A DNA stretch of 64,000 nt from Fasciolopsis buskii (GCA_008360955.1 LUCM01000171.1:22028-86027); one strand, 5' to 3'. Numbered from the stretch's first letter, positions 22,906-36,724 are shown. Program-made: numbers and translations. Notes: generated by a model from the sequence alone, not told the origin.

Positions 22906-24399
22906 CCTGATATTCACAAAGTTGTTTCTCCTTCTTCATAATGATGAAAATAATCACACCATTAGAAAAAGATTGACAAGGTAAGATGCCCGCATTGTGC
23001 AAAACAAACCATGCTGTCATCTTCGGAGTTTCACTTAATTCAATTATCCTCAGTGAGTTCAAACCAACATCGATGCTATACATGCCATGTACCCTAACAT
23101 CTAGGTCATACGGTTATACTGTCGAGGAGAGTACGACCAAAACGAATGGCGAGGGTTGTTGACAGCGCAGTACTAATCAATCAGAAGCAGTCTCCCTAAG
23201 AAGCACCAAGGACTATGTCAAAAACGCCGTCCAACAAATGAATACCGCGTCGACAACAGGCAAAGTAGAGGTAAAACAGGTAGATATCACGACTCTCCTA
23301 GCTGAGAGCGACAGTTCAAGTCGCCACTTCAGACAATCGGACGAATACAATTAGAGGAGGGCTCAAAAGAACGAACACAAGTGCCCGGTAGACGGTCTAG
23401 TTAGCCAGGCAACGTTTAGCTGGTCAGAACACGGATCTCGCGCGAGCGTGGTCTAGAAAAGAATAATATATATGGCTGCGCAAAGTCTCAGGACTGTGAC
23501 TTGTTTCGCTTCGTACTAAACGTGTGAACCGTTCGCTTGCCTTATTGCTACAATAATGCAGGACTTAGGGATTTTGGTATGCCCGAAGATCATATCCACG
23601 TTTTGAGAAGGAAGCGGCCAGTGGGGCTCGCCCCGCTGTTTAACGCTGAACGATGCAGATGGTGACGTGCTACACAGCGCCGCCATGGGATGCGCATAGA
23701 AGAACGACTGTCATTTCAATACTCAGCCGTGAATAAGGTGAGCTTATACTCATTCAATAAGGGGCCCCGGATAAACAGCGGCAGTCTCCACGACCAGGTG
23801 ATTTTTCGGTTGGCAAGCGTTCTCCCCATGACGTGTTACAAAGTCGGCCGGTGAAACTGTGGCCATGAAGCGCAAGTTGAAAAATGCAAACCTTGGCCGC
23901 TCCACGTCATTGTTCTCTGAATAGACTTTGTAATGACTCATCTGATCTGCTCATAATTCAGATGTTCCAAAAATCTAAGCATAGGCTCTCTTCTTCTCCA
24001 TATGAGACAGACAGATGAGGCTGAATTAGGTTAAGAAACGTACAAAAGTTTTTCGAATGTCATATGCCAATGCAAATAAGTATACGATAGCTGGGAGATG
24101 ATTTATTTCGTCCGCAATAATTTATAAAATCGCATCAGTTAAAATAGAACCAAAATAAACCACATACCGTTACACTTTTGACTTATCTGCAGGAATTCTC
24201 TCCGAAATGAAATCGGATATTATTTGTACACACAATAGTAGACTCATTCAAATGATCCAAAGGAATAGGAAGTGAAGAACTTGAGAAGTCTACGGTCTTA
24301 TTGAGACGGAAATGCAAAAAAGCACATCGACGTCGTTGGAGAATGTTGTTCTGGATGTCGTGGAAATTTCTTCAAGTAATTGCGCAAGTTCAAAAGTCT
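22906..24399. other. Intron sequence, no gene recognised
   Basis: It contains a TATA-like AATATATATGGC near 23465 and a TGGTGACGTGC near 23660. These would fit an LTR edge upstream of the BEL/Pao remnant, but no matching second LTR was seen. Confidence 0.35.
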
Positions 24400-24745
24400 T
24401 TAACAACATAGCGTTAAGGGTTGGACGGACTGAATCATCGCCGTTATTAACGTTCAGCGTCAAACGGCAAGACGAGACCCACTAACCGCTGCCTATGTCA
24501 CCACATTACACGTTGCTATAAAACAAAATGACTATACGAGATAGACCGGGAGTGGACCTATAAGAGTGAAAAGAGAAAGGAATGCGGTGGTAGCCAACAT
24601 ATGGAATAAAGTGCGACTGCACAAACACATTTTCCGATTTTCCTGTTCCGATAAAAAGAGACAACACGATGGTCACAGTTCACAACCGTATCCTTCAATG
24701 TATCCAGCCAACTGACTGAGAGACTGGGCTCTAAAATATCAACCA
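24400..24745 (-). mobile_element. LINE 3'-end fragment (same subtype as 44690-44960)
   Basis: Shared blocks with 44710-44960 include a GTTGCTATAxAA stretch, GGGAGT(G/A)GAC(C/T)TATA, GAAAGGAATG, and ACACGATG(G/A)(T/C)CACA followed by CAACCxT. At 44690 this sequence is the 3' part of the split LINE, so the copy here is probably a truncated relative. Confidence 0.6.
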
Positions 24746-25012
24746 ACTAGCGAATAAGTTTGCAGCAGAGTGGATTCCTAGCGCAAAAAATGAGTCTTAG
24801 TTGGCATTTGTTTTAGCGAATCTTTGGTGCTCCTCCCGTGATGAGTGTCACCGATCCTAGAGGCTTCACCTACTCGTAGTAGGATTCAAAAATGCAGCGA
24901 TTCAATGGTAAAGTTCGAGATCTGTGTGAAACCAAACCTTCGATGAGTTGGTCGCTGTTTGACGATTTATTCACTTGACATTTACCACAGTCGGAAAATG
25001 GCTGGTTTTTAT

Positions 25013-25192
25013 CTTTTACTTCTTTTATTAATGAAATAAAAGTGTACCCCACCTTTCAGGAAGAGGGCCGCGGCCAGCAGAGGGCCGCCAAGTGGAAAAG
25101 TTGACTGGCGGTGGGAGGATTCGAGCCCGCGACTTTCACGCCCAAAGGCCACTATCTTATCAAATTGGCCACCGCCGGCCACATAACTGGAT
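25013..25192 (-). repeat. tRNA-derived SINE, family 1
   Basis: Minus-strand copy with GCCGGCGGTGGCCAATTTGA as A-box region, GGCTCGAATCC as B box, the shared body and the TTCATTAATAAAAGAAGTAAAAGATA tail. It lies in the 5.9-kb intron of the GTPBP2-type gene. Confidence 0.78.
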
Positions 25193-25382
25193 CCTAGATC
25201 CAGCCGAGGAAATTGCATGTGCCACGGGTTTTCAGTTCTTCTGTTCGATTTGAGTGCAGTTTGACAAATTGTGCATAGTTTCCACCATAAGTTCATTTAA
25301 CAAAGTTGCAAAAGCGATTGCCCAAAAATGTAGAACAGTTTGACGTAGGTAATGGGTAGAAGTAAATCAGACCGTCTACAGC

Positions 25383-26520
25383 TTGCAAAATTTGCCTTCT
25401 TTCAGTTTGAATGCACTGGATAAAGGAAAGGGACAGGTTCGAAGCCAGATGAACTTGTTCTTGGGTAAGCTGAAAAGTCCTGGTTACCGAGCTGACCTGA
25501 ATGTCGAGTCCCGCTGTGCGATGATCGTAATCCCATTTACAGTCCAAGTAATTCGAAACGGCCTGCGTCACCCTCAGATCAGGACGCGAGCTAATGTTGG
25601 ACGAACTATCTGAATCTGTAAATGATCAAACTGATGCTACTGTAACCGGTCGTGCTTCTGTGTCAAGTCAAGAACATCGTGCCCACGATCGATCCGAATG
25701 TCAACGGCAAACAAGTAACCAAAGTTCCAAAGATCGGGTGGCTGCACTAATGCTAATTGAGACTGATTCGGTTACCCCAGTAGCGAAAAAATTTCCAAAT
25801 AGAAATTGCTCCATTTGTGAGGGATCATACTGCGTAGATCAATGCAGCAGCTTACAAGGTAGGAGTGTAGCTCCAAACACACTCGATGCAGTTGTACTTT
25901 TCGTCCGGAACAAAGCAATGTAGTCAAAGGGTACCGACTTCATGTGTGATGTAAAGGTCAACACCATCCGATGCTAGTTAGAACAGAAAACTCGGAGGCT
26001 GAGAGTAAAAACACAGTCAAGAGAACATGGTGACTCGGATGGTCACGTTTCTGCGCCGCAAACGTAACTTTCCACACTGCCGTTCCGTTTACACGGAGCT
26101 ATGGAAGAGGCCAATTTCAATGGATTTCTTGATAATGAATCAGACAACTTTTTTGGATGTGTCCCTCAGGGCAAACTTGAGTCGAAGTAGAAAAACTTAG
26201 CCACCGACTGTCGAGACCGTTAATCGTGATCGCAAAACCAATTCTACGGTGCTAGTCTCAAATACATTATCAGTCGATGGTTGATTGGGGCCATCAAGCC
26301 CGGGTGATCAAATCCTTACCTAAGCTGAATCTACCTATTTGGACACCAAATTCAAACGACTGGAGTCACTTGAACAGCGCCGTCGTAGATGATGCTAAGA
26401 TTACCACACCAACTGGGCCTGACTAACCAAAGACGTACCAGATTTTAGAACAAGCAACCGGTGATCTGGATGTCCACTTGTATGAATAAAAATCAAAACT
26501 GTCATGCATCAAGATGACAA
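25383..26520 (+). mobile_element. BEL/Pao LTR retrotransposon remnant (gag and protease)
   Basis: The open frame at 25594-25923 ends with NCSICEGSYCVDQCSSLQG. This resembles the first zinc-knuckle half of BEL/Pao gag (CxxCxxxHxxxxCxxF). At 26310-26480 another frame reads SLPKLNLPIW, then DWSHLNSA and TPTGPD.PKTYQILEQATG. That matches the end of the BEL-type protease domain (WxHLxxI...vxLLIGxDxPxaxxxLExrxG). No reverse transcriptase or LTRs were recognised, and the text between the blocks is broken by stops. Confidence 0.62.
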
Positions 26521-27430
26521 GAGCACTCAGATAAATCATGCTACAACCGTCGAACCAGAAACAGGTCTGAAACCCAAGTCAAATGTGGAATGCTGAAAGG
26601 GAAAGCACGATTTCGCAATTCTCGTAGCAGGGGAAAACGTCCAGAGAGAGCTCGGAATTTTCTTTTGTTCTAATGGCCGAAGTTTATCTGCAGTACTTCT
26701 ATTGCGTGACTGAAGCAGCCAACAACAATACCCTGTTCCACAACTGATGTAGCGCATGAAATGCACACAAACGCTTCTCGGCCTATAACCACGATCATAT
26801 CACCGCAAAACTATCGTGATATTAAACCAGGATCAACGTTGCTAAAGGCTGGCTGCGTTAAAATCATGTCTGGAATCGAAAACACGTTTGCATTAGTGAC
26901 AATGGGCACACAATAAGAAAACCTTCAGGATTTTCAGATATGCAGCCGAAGAAAGCTCGGCAAATTCACATGGCAAAAAAGAAAATGCCTCTCTGGAAAC
27001 CAAGGTAAGATCTTGGTGGCGAGAGATTCTGAACAAGTCACAGGCTCTTACTAAGAGCCAAAGTTGGCTCAAGAACCAGATTAAAATTGACGATGATCAG
27101 TTAATCCCTCTAAATGGTTCAGCATGATCGGAGGTGGGCGTCTCAGATTCCTAACCGGCTACTGGCCCTGAATGCCCCCCGAAGGTTCTTAAATGACCGG
27201 CTTTTCAAATAGCCTCTAATGAGGAAGATCTACACACTACCTTCTCGTGGCCAAGGTGTTCCTACTGAAGTGCGAGATCGAAGACGAATATTTTGCACCG
27301 TCCTGCAGGTTGACTAGTGTTTGTCAAGCAGTCTAAGGGAGATGTTTAAACCTTGATTCCAAACCAACCACGAGCAATGTACGAAGCACACACGATTGTA
27401 TGCTCACCAGTAGACATATACATATATAAA

Positions 27431-27473
<43 letters not shown>

Positions 27474-28404
27474 GCAGTGATATGTACCATGATTGACCTA
27501 CATCGAATGCATGTCCAGAAACCATATTTACCGGGAGTGCATGGTCAATCATGAGCATGGATCTTAGCGTCTGCCAACTGCTAAGCAAATGTAAATTCTC
27601 CTCGCAGACCGCAATATTTACAGACTGCGCTAGTCCACTCATGAGTAGACTAGACAAACGTCATGCATCTGAAAATCTTGAGGTATTTACCGCCCCCAAG
27701 GCAGAAACAGGTTACATTCACGTCTCATGATGGACATTTCACGAACAGCCTATGCATTTACGTAAAATTCTGCGTCTATATTATAGGTTAACCCTTGTGG
27801 GCATTTTACTAACCCCACTGTCACCATAAGGGCTACAGATTAGTGGGTTCAGTGCAACTGACGCCAGGTTCGTCCATTCCCATCAGTATGTTTTTGATTA
27901 TCTCCAGCTTAGGTCCATTTGTATTTACCCGCTGATAACTGACAACTGTATTAGGGCTGCAGTTTGTTTTAAAATTGTGAATGATTCATTTTTGTTTTGA
28001 CGTCATTTGATTTACTGTTTGTATCCCAAATGTAATGTGCTACAGTTCCGTTTTATTTCCCATACTGCCTACTTCCCAGAAAGCTATGGTCTTTTATTAC
28101 TCGTTCTCACTCTAGCTGTAAGTATTCTCCTCCGTAAATTTGTCCATTGTGGTGTTTTAGAACCTCGAATTAACGACGGGCGCGATTATCCACGGATTAT
28201 CCATGGACGAGTTTTGCTTGACTCTATAGTGTATTCAGCTAGAAAGACTAAGCTTTGGCTAGAGGAAACTGAAAGTTTCTGCACGACACACACCATAATT
28301 CACTTCAGCTATAGGCTTCATTTTCGACTCTGCAGGGTTGTGCACCGAAACCAAGTACGAGAAAAAACAGTGATAGTTCTCAGTGGAATAGCAAAACAAC
28401 TCAC
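26521..28404. other. Intron sequence, mostly unassigned
   Basis: It follows the BEL/Pao remnant. Protein-like scraps on the plus strand (for example near 27020-27110) could be further decayed pol, but no motif is clear. It includes the AT microsatellite. Confidence 0.35.
27420..27470. repeat. (AT)n microsatellite
   Basis: An AT run of about 17 uninterrupted units after an imperfect start. It lies in the 5.9-kb intron. Confidence 0.97.
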
Positions 28405-28819
28405 CACGTCAGGCCCTAGAAAAGCTAAATGATTGTCCATGAGCTGACCGGAATGTAGGGTGCCAAACACGACCGGGTCATGCACACCCGGGACATTTGG
28501 AAATACCTCACAGATGGCAAAATACATGGTTGACTGTACTGCGGCAGTTCCACAAAGCTTGAGCGAGCTGGTTACGGACTGTAGAAAGTTGTCTTCGGCT
28601 AACCGACCCTCAGCTACTTGATTTGAGTGATCAGGCGTATTCGTGCCATTTCCTAATCCAAAGCTGGAACCAGAAGGAATGTGGCGTGGTTCGAGGCGGG
28701 GATGGCCAGGAAGGCGACATGCACAAGCAAGTCGACCAAGAAAAAGAAGCAATTCGTCCATTCCTTCTCCCGTCACAGCAGAAACCGCAAAAAACGGTAG
28801 ACTATCCACAGAAGGATAA
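28405..28819 (-). CDS. GTPBP2: GTPBP2-type gene, G5 and start of barrel domain
   Basis: This 415-bp exon starts with one base that completes the split AG|T codon (acceptor tcatggtag) and ends in phase 0 at GACGTG before GTGAGT. It encodes FFAVSAVTGEGMDELLLFL, the G5 motif of the family. A variable serine- and histidine-rich spacer follows, then EVFPNVPGVHDPVVFGTLHSG and LAFLGPDV, the first strands of the translation-factor-like beta-barrel. The spacer between G5 and the barrel is longer than I expect from vertebrate GTPBP2, so part of it may be a lineage-specific insertion. Confidence 0.92.
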
Positions 28820-30684
28820 CTACCATGAGGAACAAAAAGGAGAAGACATGATACGGGGAAAAAGCGATAAGAATTGTGATCGAAGGGAATAGGACTCATC
28901 AATCTTTCGATTGAAAGAAAAAAAAACAAGACGGAGCTCTAGTCAATACTGATGTTGATTGATGCACGGATGTGCCAGGGGTGGATGACTAATAATCTAA
29001 TCAATACTTTTATCGGATGTAGCGTTGTAAGTAGTTCATTACTGTGGGAGGCACTTTTGAATTACACGAAAAGTCCTGCAATTCGTAATTTGTGTATTTA
29101 GTTTTCGAATGCTAGTCAATGGGTCGGTTGGCTAGAACAAACATTTCCAAAAATGGAATACCACAGTTGCAATAATTTTCCTCTTTAGCCATATCGAAGT
29201 GTCTTCCAACCGAATACTTTTTGATGATAACAGTCGTGAAGAAGTTCCAAAGAGAGCTGGACGATGACAAAACAATGAGGTATTCACAGCTATCTAGATG
29301 TACGTTGGACGCGACCTACACAATACTCCTGGGTGAGAATAGGGCTGAAAATCTGAAGGGAAAATGCAGCGAAAACTAGTCACACTTGACATTCGAACGC
29401 CAAATACCACGGGTTGGCAGTGGATTCTATCAAGTACACAATCAGAGCGCTGAATCGAGGGACGCAAACGGGCAAAAAAAGTGACGAAATCCGATGGTGG
29501 ATGTACATATTTGCACAAATTCGTTTACAGATCACGTGCCGTCGGAACCACGGTAACGGACGGAAATAATGAGTGAGGAACAGGAAAGAGAAAGAAACGA
29601 CGTGCAGAGTTCACCACATGTGCTACTTTCTCCATTCTGCATCTCCACATCATTGCCCATCCATCGGGATCCAAGATTCTCCTGTAGAATAAAAACCTGT
29701 CTGTGGTTTGTCTTACTCATCTACGGTCTTATGCATTTGATATGAACGTCTGATGGAGAAATGTACGTCAAAAGAAACAGACTTTTGACTTAGGAAGCAT
29801 AATAAATTTCTGTGAAAAGCGCTGTCAAAAATTGGAGTCCATTGTCGGACAGGGATATTCGGCGGGGCTTTGTTTCATAAATGAACACCGAAAGCATGAC
29901 GGAGTTTTCAGGTAGTATTCGAGAATATTTTTTGGAGGACGCATACAGCAACGTTAGACAATGGGCTCCGTTAGTGGGCCCAGTTATTCGATGCCTTGAA
30001 CTTTTCAGATGGGGTAATGAACAGTCTTTCGTAGGAAAAAACCGCGACGTCTTCAACCATCAAATGAAATTGTACAACAGAGCCCTCAGGTGGTCTAGTT
30101 CCGGATGACGAGCGAAAAAAAATTATGAACAGTTAGATGTTGCAGAGATCAGCAGGCCGAGTTCCAAATGGATACCAGTAACCCCCTCTCCCCCCAAGAA
30201 CGTAGGATATCGGCACCGAATACGTGTTCACTTCGTACGGTGAAAATAAATAGTGAATCAAAACCACGGCCAGGGTAATGTTTTCGTTTGAGGGTTGGGG
30301 GTGAGCGCTCGCTCTTCAGGAGTACGTTTACCGAAGAAAATGGGATGATAACGGTGCAACTGTGGGTATTCAATTACAGCAGTTTTTCTTAATCACTTGC
30401 ACCATACCCATTTGATAGCTAGACGGATTACGGAGTCTGTTGTGAAAAGGTGTCGAATATCATCAATCTGCACCAGAATATCACGGGGTAGTATCCTAAA
30501 ACAGAAACACCACGTATCATCTTCGACTGAAACCCTTACTTCCAGCGCACTTGGGTTATTTACAAATAGGGATTTTATGACAAACTTCTGACCACGAAGG
30601 GCAATTTAATTAGATGGGAATGAACGTCAAGACTTTTAAAAATTTTGCTCTAGTTCGAACGTGTGAAAACAGCAAAAAACCCAC
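28820..30684. other. Intron of the GTPBP2-type gene, no feature recognised
   Basis: The 1.9-kb intron between the G4 and G5 exons. It holds only short open frames and no repeat family seen elsewhere in the window. Confidence 0.5.
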
Positions 30685-31055
30685 CTGAAGGAACGGTCCG
30701 ACTTAGTTGACGCACTAGTCGCTTCAGGGCCAGAATCCTGGACCAAGGGGAGACGAGAAGCGGTCTGATTGAGTTTGCACGCAAGTTGTCGACGGATTGT
30801 TTTGATGTGTCTCAATCGACTTGCCTTCCCATCTAGCAGGTCAATCTTGCTAATCACCACGGCTAACGGGAGACCGAGGCCGTGAGCCAGCTCAGCATGT
30901 TCAAGCCCAACTGCAGTCAAACCGGTTGTGGCGGACACGACTAACAGTATGGCTACAGGCTGGCAACGTGACAAACCGGCCAGCGTGGTACGCTGGTATT
31001 TTGAGTGCCCGGCCAAGTCGAGAAGTGTCAGAACCTGAACGGACTGCTGCACAAC
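30685..31055 (-). CDS. GTPBP2: GTPBP2-type gene, G3/G4 exon
   Basis: This 371-bp exon enters in phase 0 after ttttcccag and leaves in phase 2 at TTCAG followed by GTGGGT. It encodes LLDLAGHSKY (G3, DxxG), then a hydrophobic strand region, EHAELAHGLGLPLAVVISKIDLLDG (quoted here only to SKID as G4) and a helix to the donor. SKID/TKID in place of NKxD is normal for this GTPase family. The position of the P-loop exon upstream and the G5 exon downstream agrees with vertebrate GTPBP2. The acceptor was chosen because it gives phase continuity with the preceding exon; alternative AGs a few bases inside are possible. Confidence 0.93.
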
Positions 31056-33284
31056 CTGGGAAAAGTTCATTTACGAGTAGGCAAAACACATTGAACTATG
31101 AGACAATTTCGAGGGATTTGGGAGCACAGAAAACAAATTTGAGCGAACGCGCATATGCTACTTGAAGCAAGCATAAATGAGTAAGAGTTTTAGTGTCTAG
31201 TCCTATGTCTGAAAATGAAAATGCAATATGCATGGTTTGCACTTAGTAGGAAGAAAATCCAAAATCCAAACCAATTACAGATGCTGTATGAAACCCGCAC
31301 GATTGTGCACACATGAAGAGTGCATTGGGAGCTTAGGATTTCTGGCCTTATATGAAGATGTCTAGCAGAAATCTGTTTGCAGATAAATGCGAGGGATCAT
31401 CCACACAAGTCAGGTTTTCTCCACGTCATTGGCAGTCTGTCAAACCCATGGTTCCTATGTAGATGCTGTGCTATCCGGCTGTCCATGCCAATGGTCAAAA
31501 GATCTGATCATCAAGGTAGCCGGGCGAAACATGACGTTCGCAAACCATTGGAATCCGGTGACCGTTAGTCAACTCCCCACGCCTCTTGATCAATCCAGAT
31601 CATGGGCCTGACAGACCCCAGAGGTACCGGCGAAACCAGTGACCGAGATATTCGGTTCACGTGCGTCTGCTAGTTCAAAATAGCTCGAAGAAAGGGAAGA
31701 AGCTATGAATGCGGGACAGGCCACATTCTCCACATCACAATGCCACCGGCCAACTTCTGTGGCGTTTCAAGGGGAAAGCGTTCGTCAGCCAAAAACCCAC
31801 AGAGCCGTTGACGATGTTACTGCTTGTACGCGGCCCCTTGCTGGGTGAGTATGAGCCCATCTTATTCACGACCAACTGTTGAAATGGTAGGCTTCTCCAC
31901 ACGAGCGACCTGGGACGCGACGGGTAGCACGTGGCTTTGATCTTTCTGCATGCTAAAGACCCGTGTACAGTACATCACATATCAGCCGTTCCACCCTCCA
32001 CCTCCGCTTCATCGGCTACCCATCGATTCGTCAGTGGGTTGGATACCACCTGGCGGCCCTGACTGAAATGAACGGCCTACATTGAGCTCTGATCAATGGT
32101 CTAATTTGCAAGGCAGCATGACAACTGGGAAATTTCGTAACATAATAGGGACCGGTGACTGACCACTCATTTCCTACGTTCTTCAGCTGATGCCAGGTTC
32201 AGAAGATCTCCAGCCATTGACGCCGCTGAGCACATCGCCTCGCAAGCTCGTAATGACCAACTTCCCTGGACTGTTCAGCAAACAACTTCGACAGAGAACG
32301 CTCGGCATTTACCTTCGTCCTCACGCTGCTGGGAGCGTCCTCGCCACGAGAAGGTAATGGGTAAGGCTTTCTGAACAAAAGTCGTTTGAGATGCGTGGCC
32401 ATTCAGGAGGATTTCTAGAGGTCTTCAGAACGATAAGCCGTTATGAGACCTGAGACATCAACTCCCAACCACACTGAGACATGAGGGTAAATATTCGGCG
32501 ATCCCCAGTGGGCTAGGGGCTCCGAAGTTTGTATGATTGCTCTATTCTGTTTTGGGCAACTAAGGACAATTGCAATGATAAGCAAATAATGGCGCTACCT
32601 CATTGCATCCTACATTGGCGAAGAATTTAAAAAATCGCTTTAGACCATCGCCGTTGCGAGCAAAAATCCTTTCTTCAAACTCAGTCATCCCATAGTCTTC
32701 CCTCCCAACCGCTAAAACAAAATTGAGATACAGTTCATGATAAACTGAAATCGCACATTACCTCATCCGCAGTCGACGTCATTGTTCTCTACCACCTTAG
32801 CCGATCAAACTTGCAAACTACAGTGTGCGTACTCTGACGCATATAGAGTAGAAAGCAGAGGTAACTGGGACTCCGCAGAATGCTGGTGTTGATATCTGCT
32901 GTCTACAAGAGTCCCAGGTTCAAGTAACACATTCAACTTCCGACCAAGAAAGCTGTTACTCTTTGTTTACAATGATCTTGAGTCCCTAAATTGTGAACTT
33001 CTGGACCAGCAGGTAGTAGAATCACTGTGAACAATGAAGCCAAGTCAGATCTTTTGAAAGAGAATCCAGCTAATAATCAGGTATGAGCTAAACTAATCAG
33101 AGGATCTTGGGAAACTAACTGAGACGCAATTGCCAGGCGATGCCTGCTTGATTTATGCATACGGGTCCCCAATTGCAGTTCGGGCATTATGAAGAATGGG
33201 TTCTATCAACAACTTTACGACCTAGTGGCGATAACAATGGTACTTCAATTTTATCTGATATTCGATGAACGTACAATATTTTAG

Positions 33285-33450
33285 GAAGAGGAAGAACCGG
33301 GAACCACGACCCTAAGACTTGGAGTGCCATGGAGCCATATAAGGTATCACTAGGTCTGGCCTGGAAACGAGCCGGGGACAGGGTGTTGGCATGTGCAATC
33401 AAAGCAAACGGCAGATATGAGATTCGGACCGCTGATCCTTTTGGTGATAG
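33285..33450 (-). repeat. Family 2 SINE-like repeat, partial
   Basis: Minus copy with CACGACCCTAAGACTTGGAG, CCATATAAGGTATCACTAGG and AACGAGCCGGGGACAG, ending near a degraded B box at GAGATTCGGACC. Confidence 0.6.
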
Positions 33451-34017
33451 ACGATTAGTTCGTTTGATCATTGCTAACCAACGGTGACAGCTAATTCAAC
33501 TGCGAAAGTATCTCGTGAGAACAAATAAAATCAATGATTCAATTTGATGAGCAATTGAGACTTCCCTATTCGGAAATCTTAGCGCACTGATTACTGACGA
33601 AATGCGAGCACCAACAGGCTATATCCTGATTGGTTCACGAATAAACTTTGTCGACCAATAGGAAGCCAACAACGTTTTTACAACGCATACCTGAACAATA
33701 TATATGCATTTTGCGGACGTGTTACATCGGCATTCCTTATGACTGATGAAATCTCAACTGCGGAACTAACAAAACAGGTGTTGCGAGGCGACGGAAGCAC
33801 CAAAGGTTTTTCAATTCCGTTTAGCCCTCTCGCAACTGAGAGGGGAAGTAAATGACTGTTTTCGTTGTTGTTGCCTCACGTCATACGTATGCATCTGATA
33901 CTCGCCAGACCAATCACTGCTATAAGTAAAAAAAACCGAATTATTACGTACGTCAAAACATGAGTATAATAGAGACAGAATGCTCTAGTGTCTATAGGTT
34001 TCGCTGCAGTGTGAAAG

Positions 34018-34150
34018 AAGGACCGGCGACTATGGTCGGGGAAACGTGAAGGAGCACAGAACCACGTGTTTTAGTAAGGATAAGTGGGATAACGAGTCGG
34101 ATGGCAGCGAATTGTCGTCTATCATCAAATTGAACGGCAAACCTAAAATC
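34018..34150 (-). repeat. Family 2 SINE-like repeat, partial
   Basis: Minus copy recognised by GACTATGGTCGGGGAAACGT, ACCACGTG, GATAACGAGTCGGATGGCAG and CGTCTATCATCAAATTGA. It is strongly diverged. Confidence 0.5.
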
Positions 34151-36724
34151 CAAAAATTTGATTTTTTTTGGGGGGGGGGAGGGCAGAAGTTTAGTTCACT
34201 TAATCACCGCCGCTCGTCATGAGCTCATCTAAATTAAGAAGAGCGCGGACAGAGGTCGAGTTCATTTAAGAATTACACTGTGACACGTCTAGCGCCAGTG
34301 GTCACAAGGCCGACCGTGTGCTTACGAGGAAGTTTTTCCTTACCATTCGAAAACAGGCTGTTGGCATCGTAAAAACCAAACTAGTGACTACGTGTCATCA
34401 TTCTGAAGGTTGATCTTGTTTAACGAAGAAATAATTTTCCACGAATGTATTGTACGCTTCTTAATTGGACTCAGCACCTAAGCACATTTCCCATAATTCA
34501 GATGATTCCGGCGCGAAAATAACTATATATTTGGTGTGACGATTTGGTTTGCGAACAAATTTGTTCCCGTTCGGTGGAAGAAGCCACGTGGAGTTCAACA
34601 AATGACGCGGAATGAGAAAATGCACGAGCTTAGATAAAGCAAGTGACTCACGTCTTCATGACTGGGGTTCAAGAGGCCCATCAACCAAGGCGATAGGGAA
34701 TACTGAAGTATATGACAACGAACAGCGACTATAGTTATCATTTTCTGCGGAATTGGAAGGATCACAAACTTGTACATTTTTTACGGTTATACTGCATGCT
34801 GGCTATTGGAGCCTAATTTTCTTCTACTCTTGTAAGCTCACGCCTTGTCCACCTAGAATATTCATTCTTCTTATGACAACATGCAAGAATGTGAGAAAGG
34901 CCGTGCTGTTTACTGCCGAACGATGATGCTCCTTTCCCGAAAACTGCGTTTCGTATTGCTGTCAAAATGAGCGTGACGAATAAATACAAGAGAGATGTTT
35001 GACGGTACCATGGAGACAAAATGGCAAAGGGCTATTTTCAAGTCTGCGAATTTGTGGGATTTGAGGTGACCTTGTGAACTTCAATCCCCGATGTGCTAGC
35101 AGCCGTTAATTTTATAGCTAACAAAAACATTGTTGTTTCAACAAGGAAAAAAGAATAACGCGAGACCACTAGTTCCCAAACCATGTGCTCCGTGCTAGTC
35201 GAATTCATCGTCATATTTCACTAACTGGAAAAGGCAAGAAATGTTTTGTTACTGTGATCATATCGAAGCTTCCGTCTCCGCTGCACTCGTCTAGCTGATG
35301 ACCACAATAGAACTAACCAGTGTTTTTGTTTCATTGCTTTGGAGCCTATGACACGACAGAGGAGTCAACTTTTGCAAGGGTTGACAGCAAACACAAGACC
35401 ACCTAGAACGGTCAAAAATAGCTGGGCCACAAGACCGGACAATTAACGCGCATTGCCGGCCGCTGCACGGGCGGGAGGCGTGGAGTGAGACAACTAACGC
35501 AAAAGGGTGAGAAGGTTAACATGAGTCACAGGAGTTTTTCAATCAAGGAAGCGAGTGGCACTTCTGAGTATACTATTGATCTTATTCCAATCGAATTTAG
35601 ATAAGAACTGATATAACTGAGATCGATAGCAGCTACCAAGCATACATAGATGTGAGAGATACTGAATCGTGAGAACGTAACACTTAGAAGATTTTTGAAA
35701 AATTTGGAATAAACTGAGCCAAAACTGCTGGTTGGACGGCAACCAATCGTACTATCTGCCCAAGGGTGACAAGGGATACATACATCTACGTGATCCGGTC
35801 GGTGTTTCTCTCGGAATTCGTCATCCAAGTTATGAAAACAGACCAGTCGTTCGAACCCCTTTCTACGGCGCTTACATAGAAAATCCTTTGAGTGTGTAAA
35901 GCTGGTCGCCACCAGAGATAAATTACTCGAATTTGTGAAAGAAACAATGAGAGTTCACCGTGAAAGCATTGCACTTACTGGTTGTGGTGTGTCGCTGTTT
36001 TGAATTACCTTAGTTTTAGGAATATTTGCGCTATTGTAGACAAAGTCCAAAGTATAAACTCTCGTAACTGGAATATTTTCTCCATATGACGACGTCAGAA
36101 AGGTACATACACAGGTATTGAGAAACGTTAAAAAAAACAGGTATGGACCCGAAGTACGAAAAAAATGAACAAGTGTGCAACGAAATTTCGCTATCTCAGA
36201 CACATGCCAAATACTAGCGATTCGGACAATCATGAGCTGAGCGGAAAAGTGTGTGCGAAATGTGAGATTCTATGGAAAAAAAGACTGGCGCGAGAAGTGG
36301 AGGCGCGTGAACAACAGACAAAGGAGTGGAAGAGGTGGGATCAAGATATCGGCATACGGTCATGAAAGCAATGGTCGTTGTACAAAATTTCCTTGCTTGT
36401 ACAGTTCCGGCTTCAGCATAAGAACGGCAAGGGCTCTAGATATCATGGGTAGCCAACTGGTTAATCCCTTGGTGTGAAATCTGAGAGTTGCCGGGACATG
36501 ACTGGGGAAATATCAACAGACTCCTCTATCAGATGACCACTGTCAATCAACTAGTTTGAAAATGCCTAATCAAAGAATAAGTTGACTCGCCAGTTTCAGT
36601 TATTCTGTAACAGCTTGTGTGATACTGAAACCCAGTATATTCTCGCATAAAATTTTACGCGAGTATAGTTGAAAATACATGCCCTGCGGCCGCTACAGAA
36701 ATTACACGAGATTGGAGAGAGGGA

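Noticed and set aside
23100..23670. LTR upstream of the BEL/Pao remnant
   Set aside because: A TATA-like site and a TGG site are present, but no second copy of the sequence was found downstream.
28007..28432. 141-codon plus-strand open frame
   Set aside because: It partly overlaps the antisense of a confirmed GTPBP2-type exon boundary and lacks any motif.
32170..32400. Second gypsy reverse transcriptase start
   Set aside because: Only a faint resemblance over about 20 residues with no catalytic motif.
35526..35912. 128-codon minus-strand open frame with a CKRRRKGFERL segment
   Set aside because: No family, no plausible splice context with the host gene, and low-complexity second half; left unassigned.
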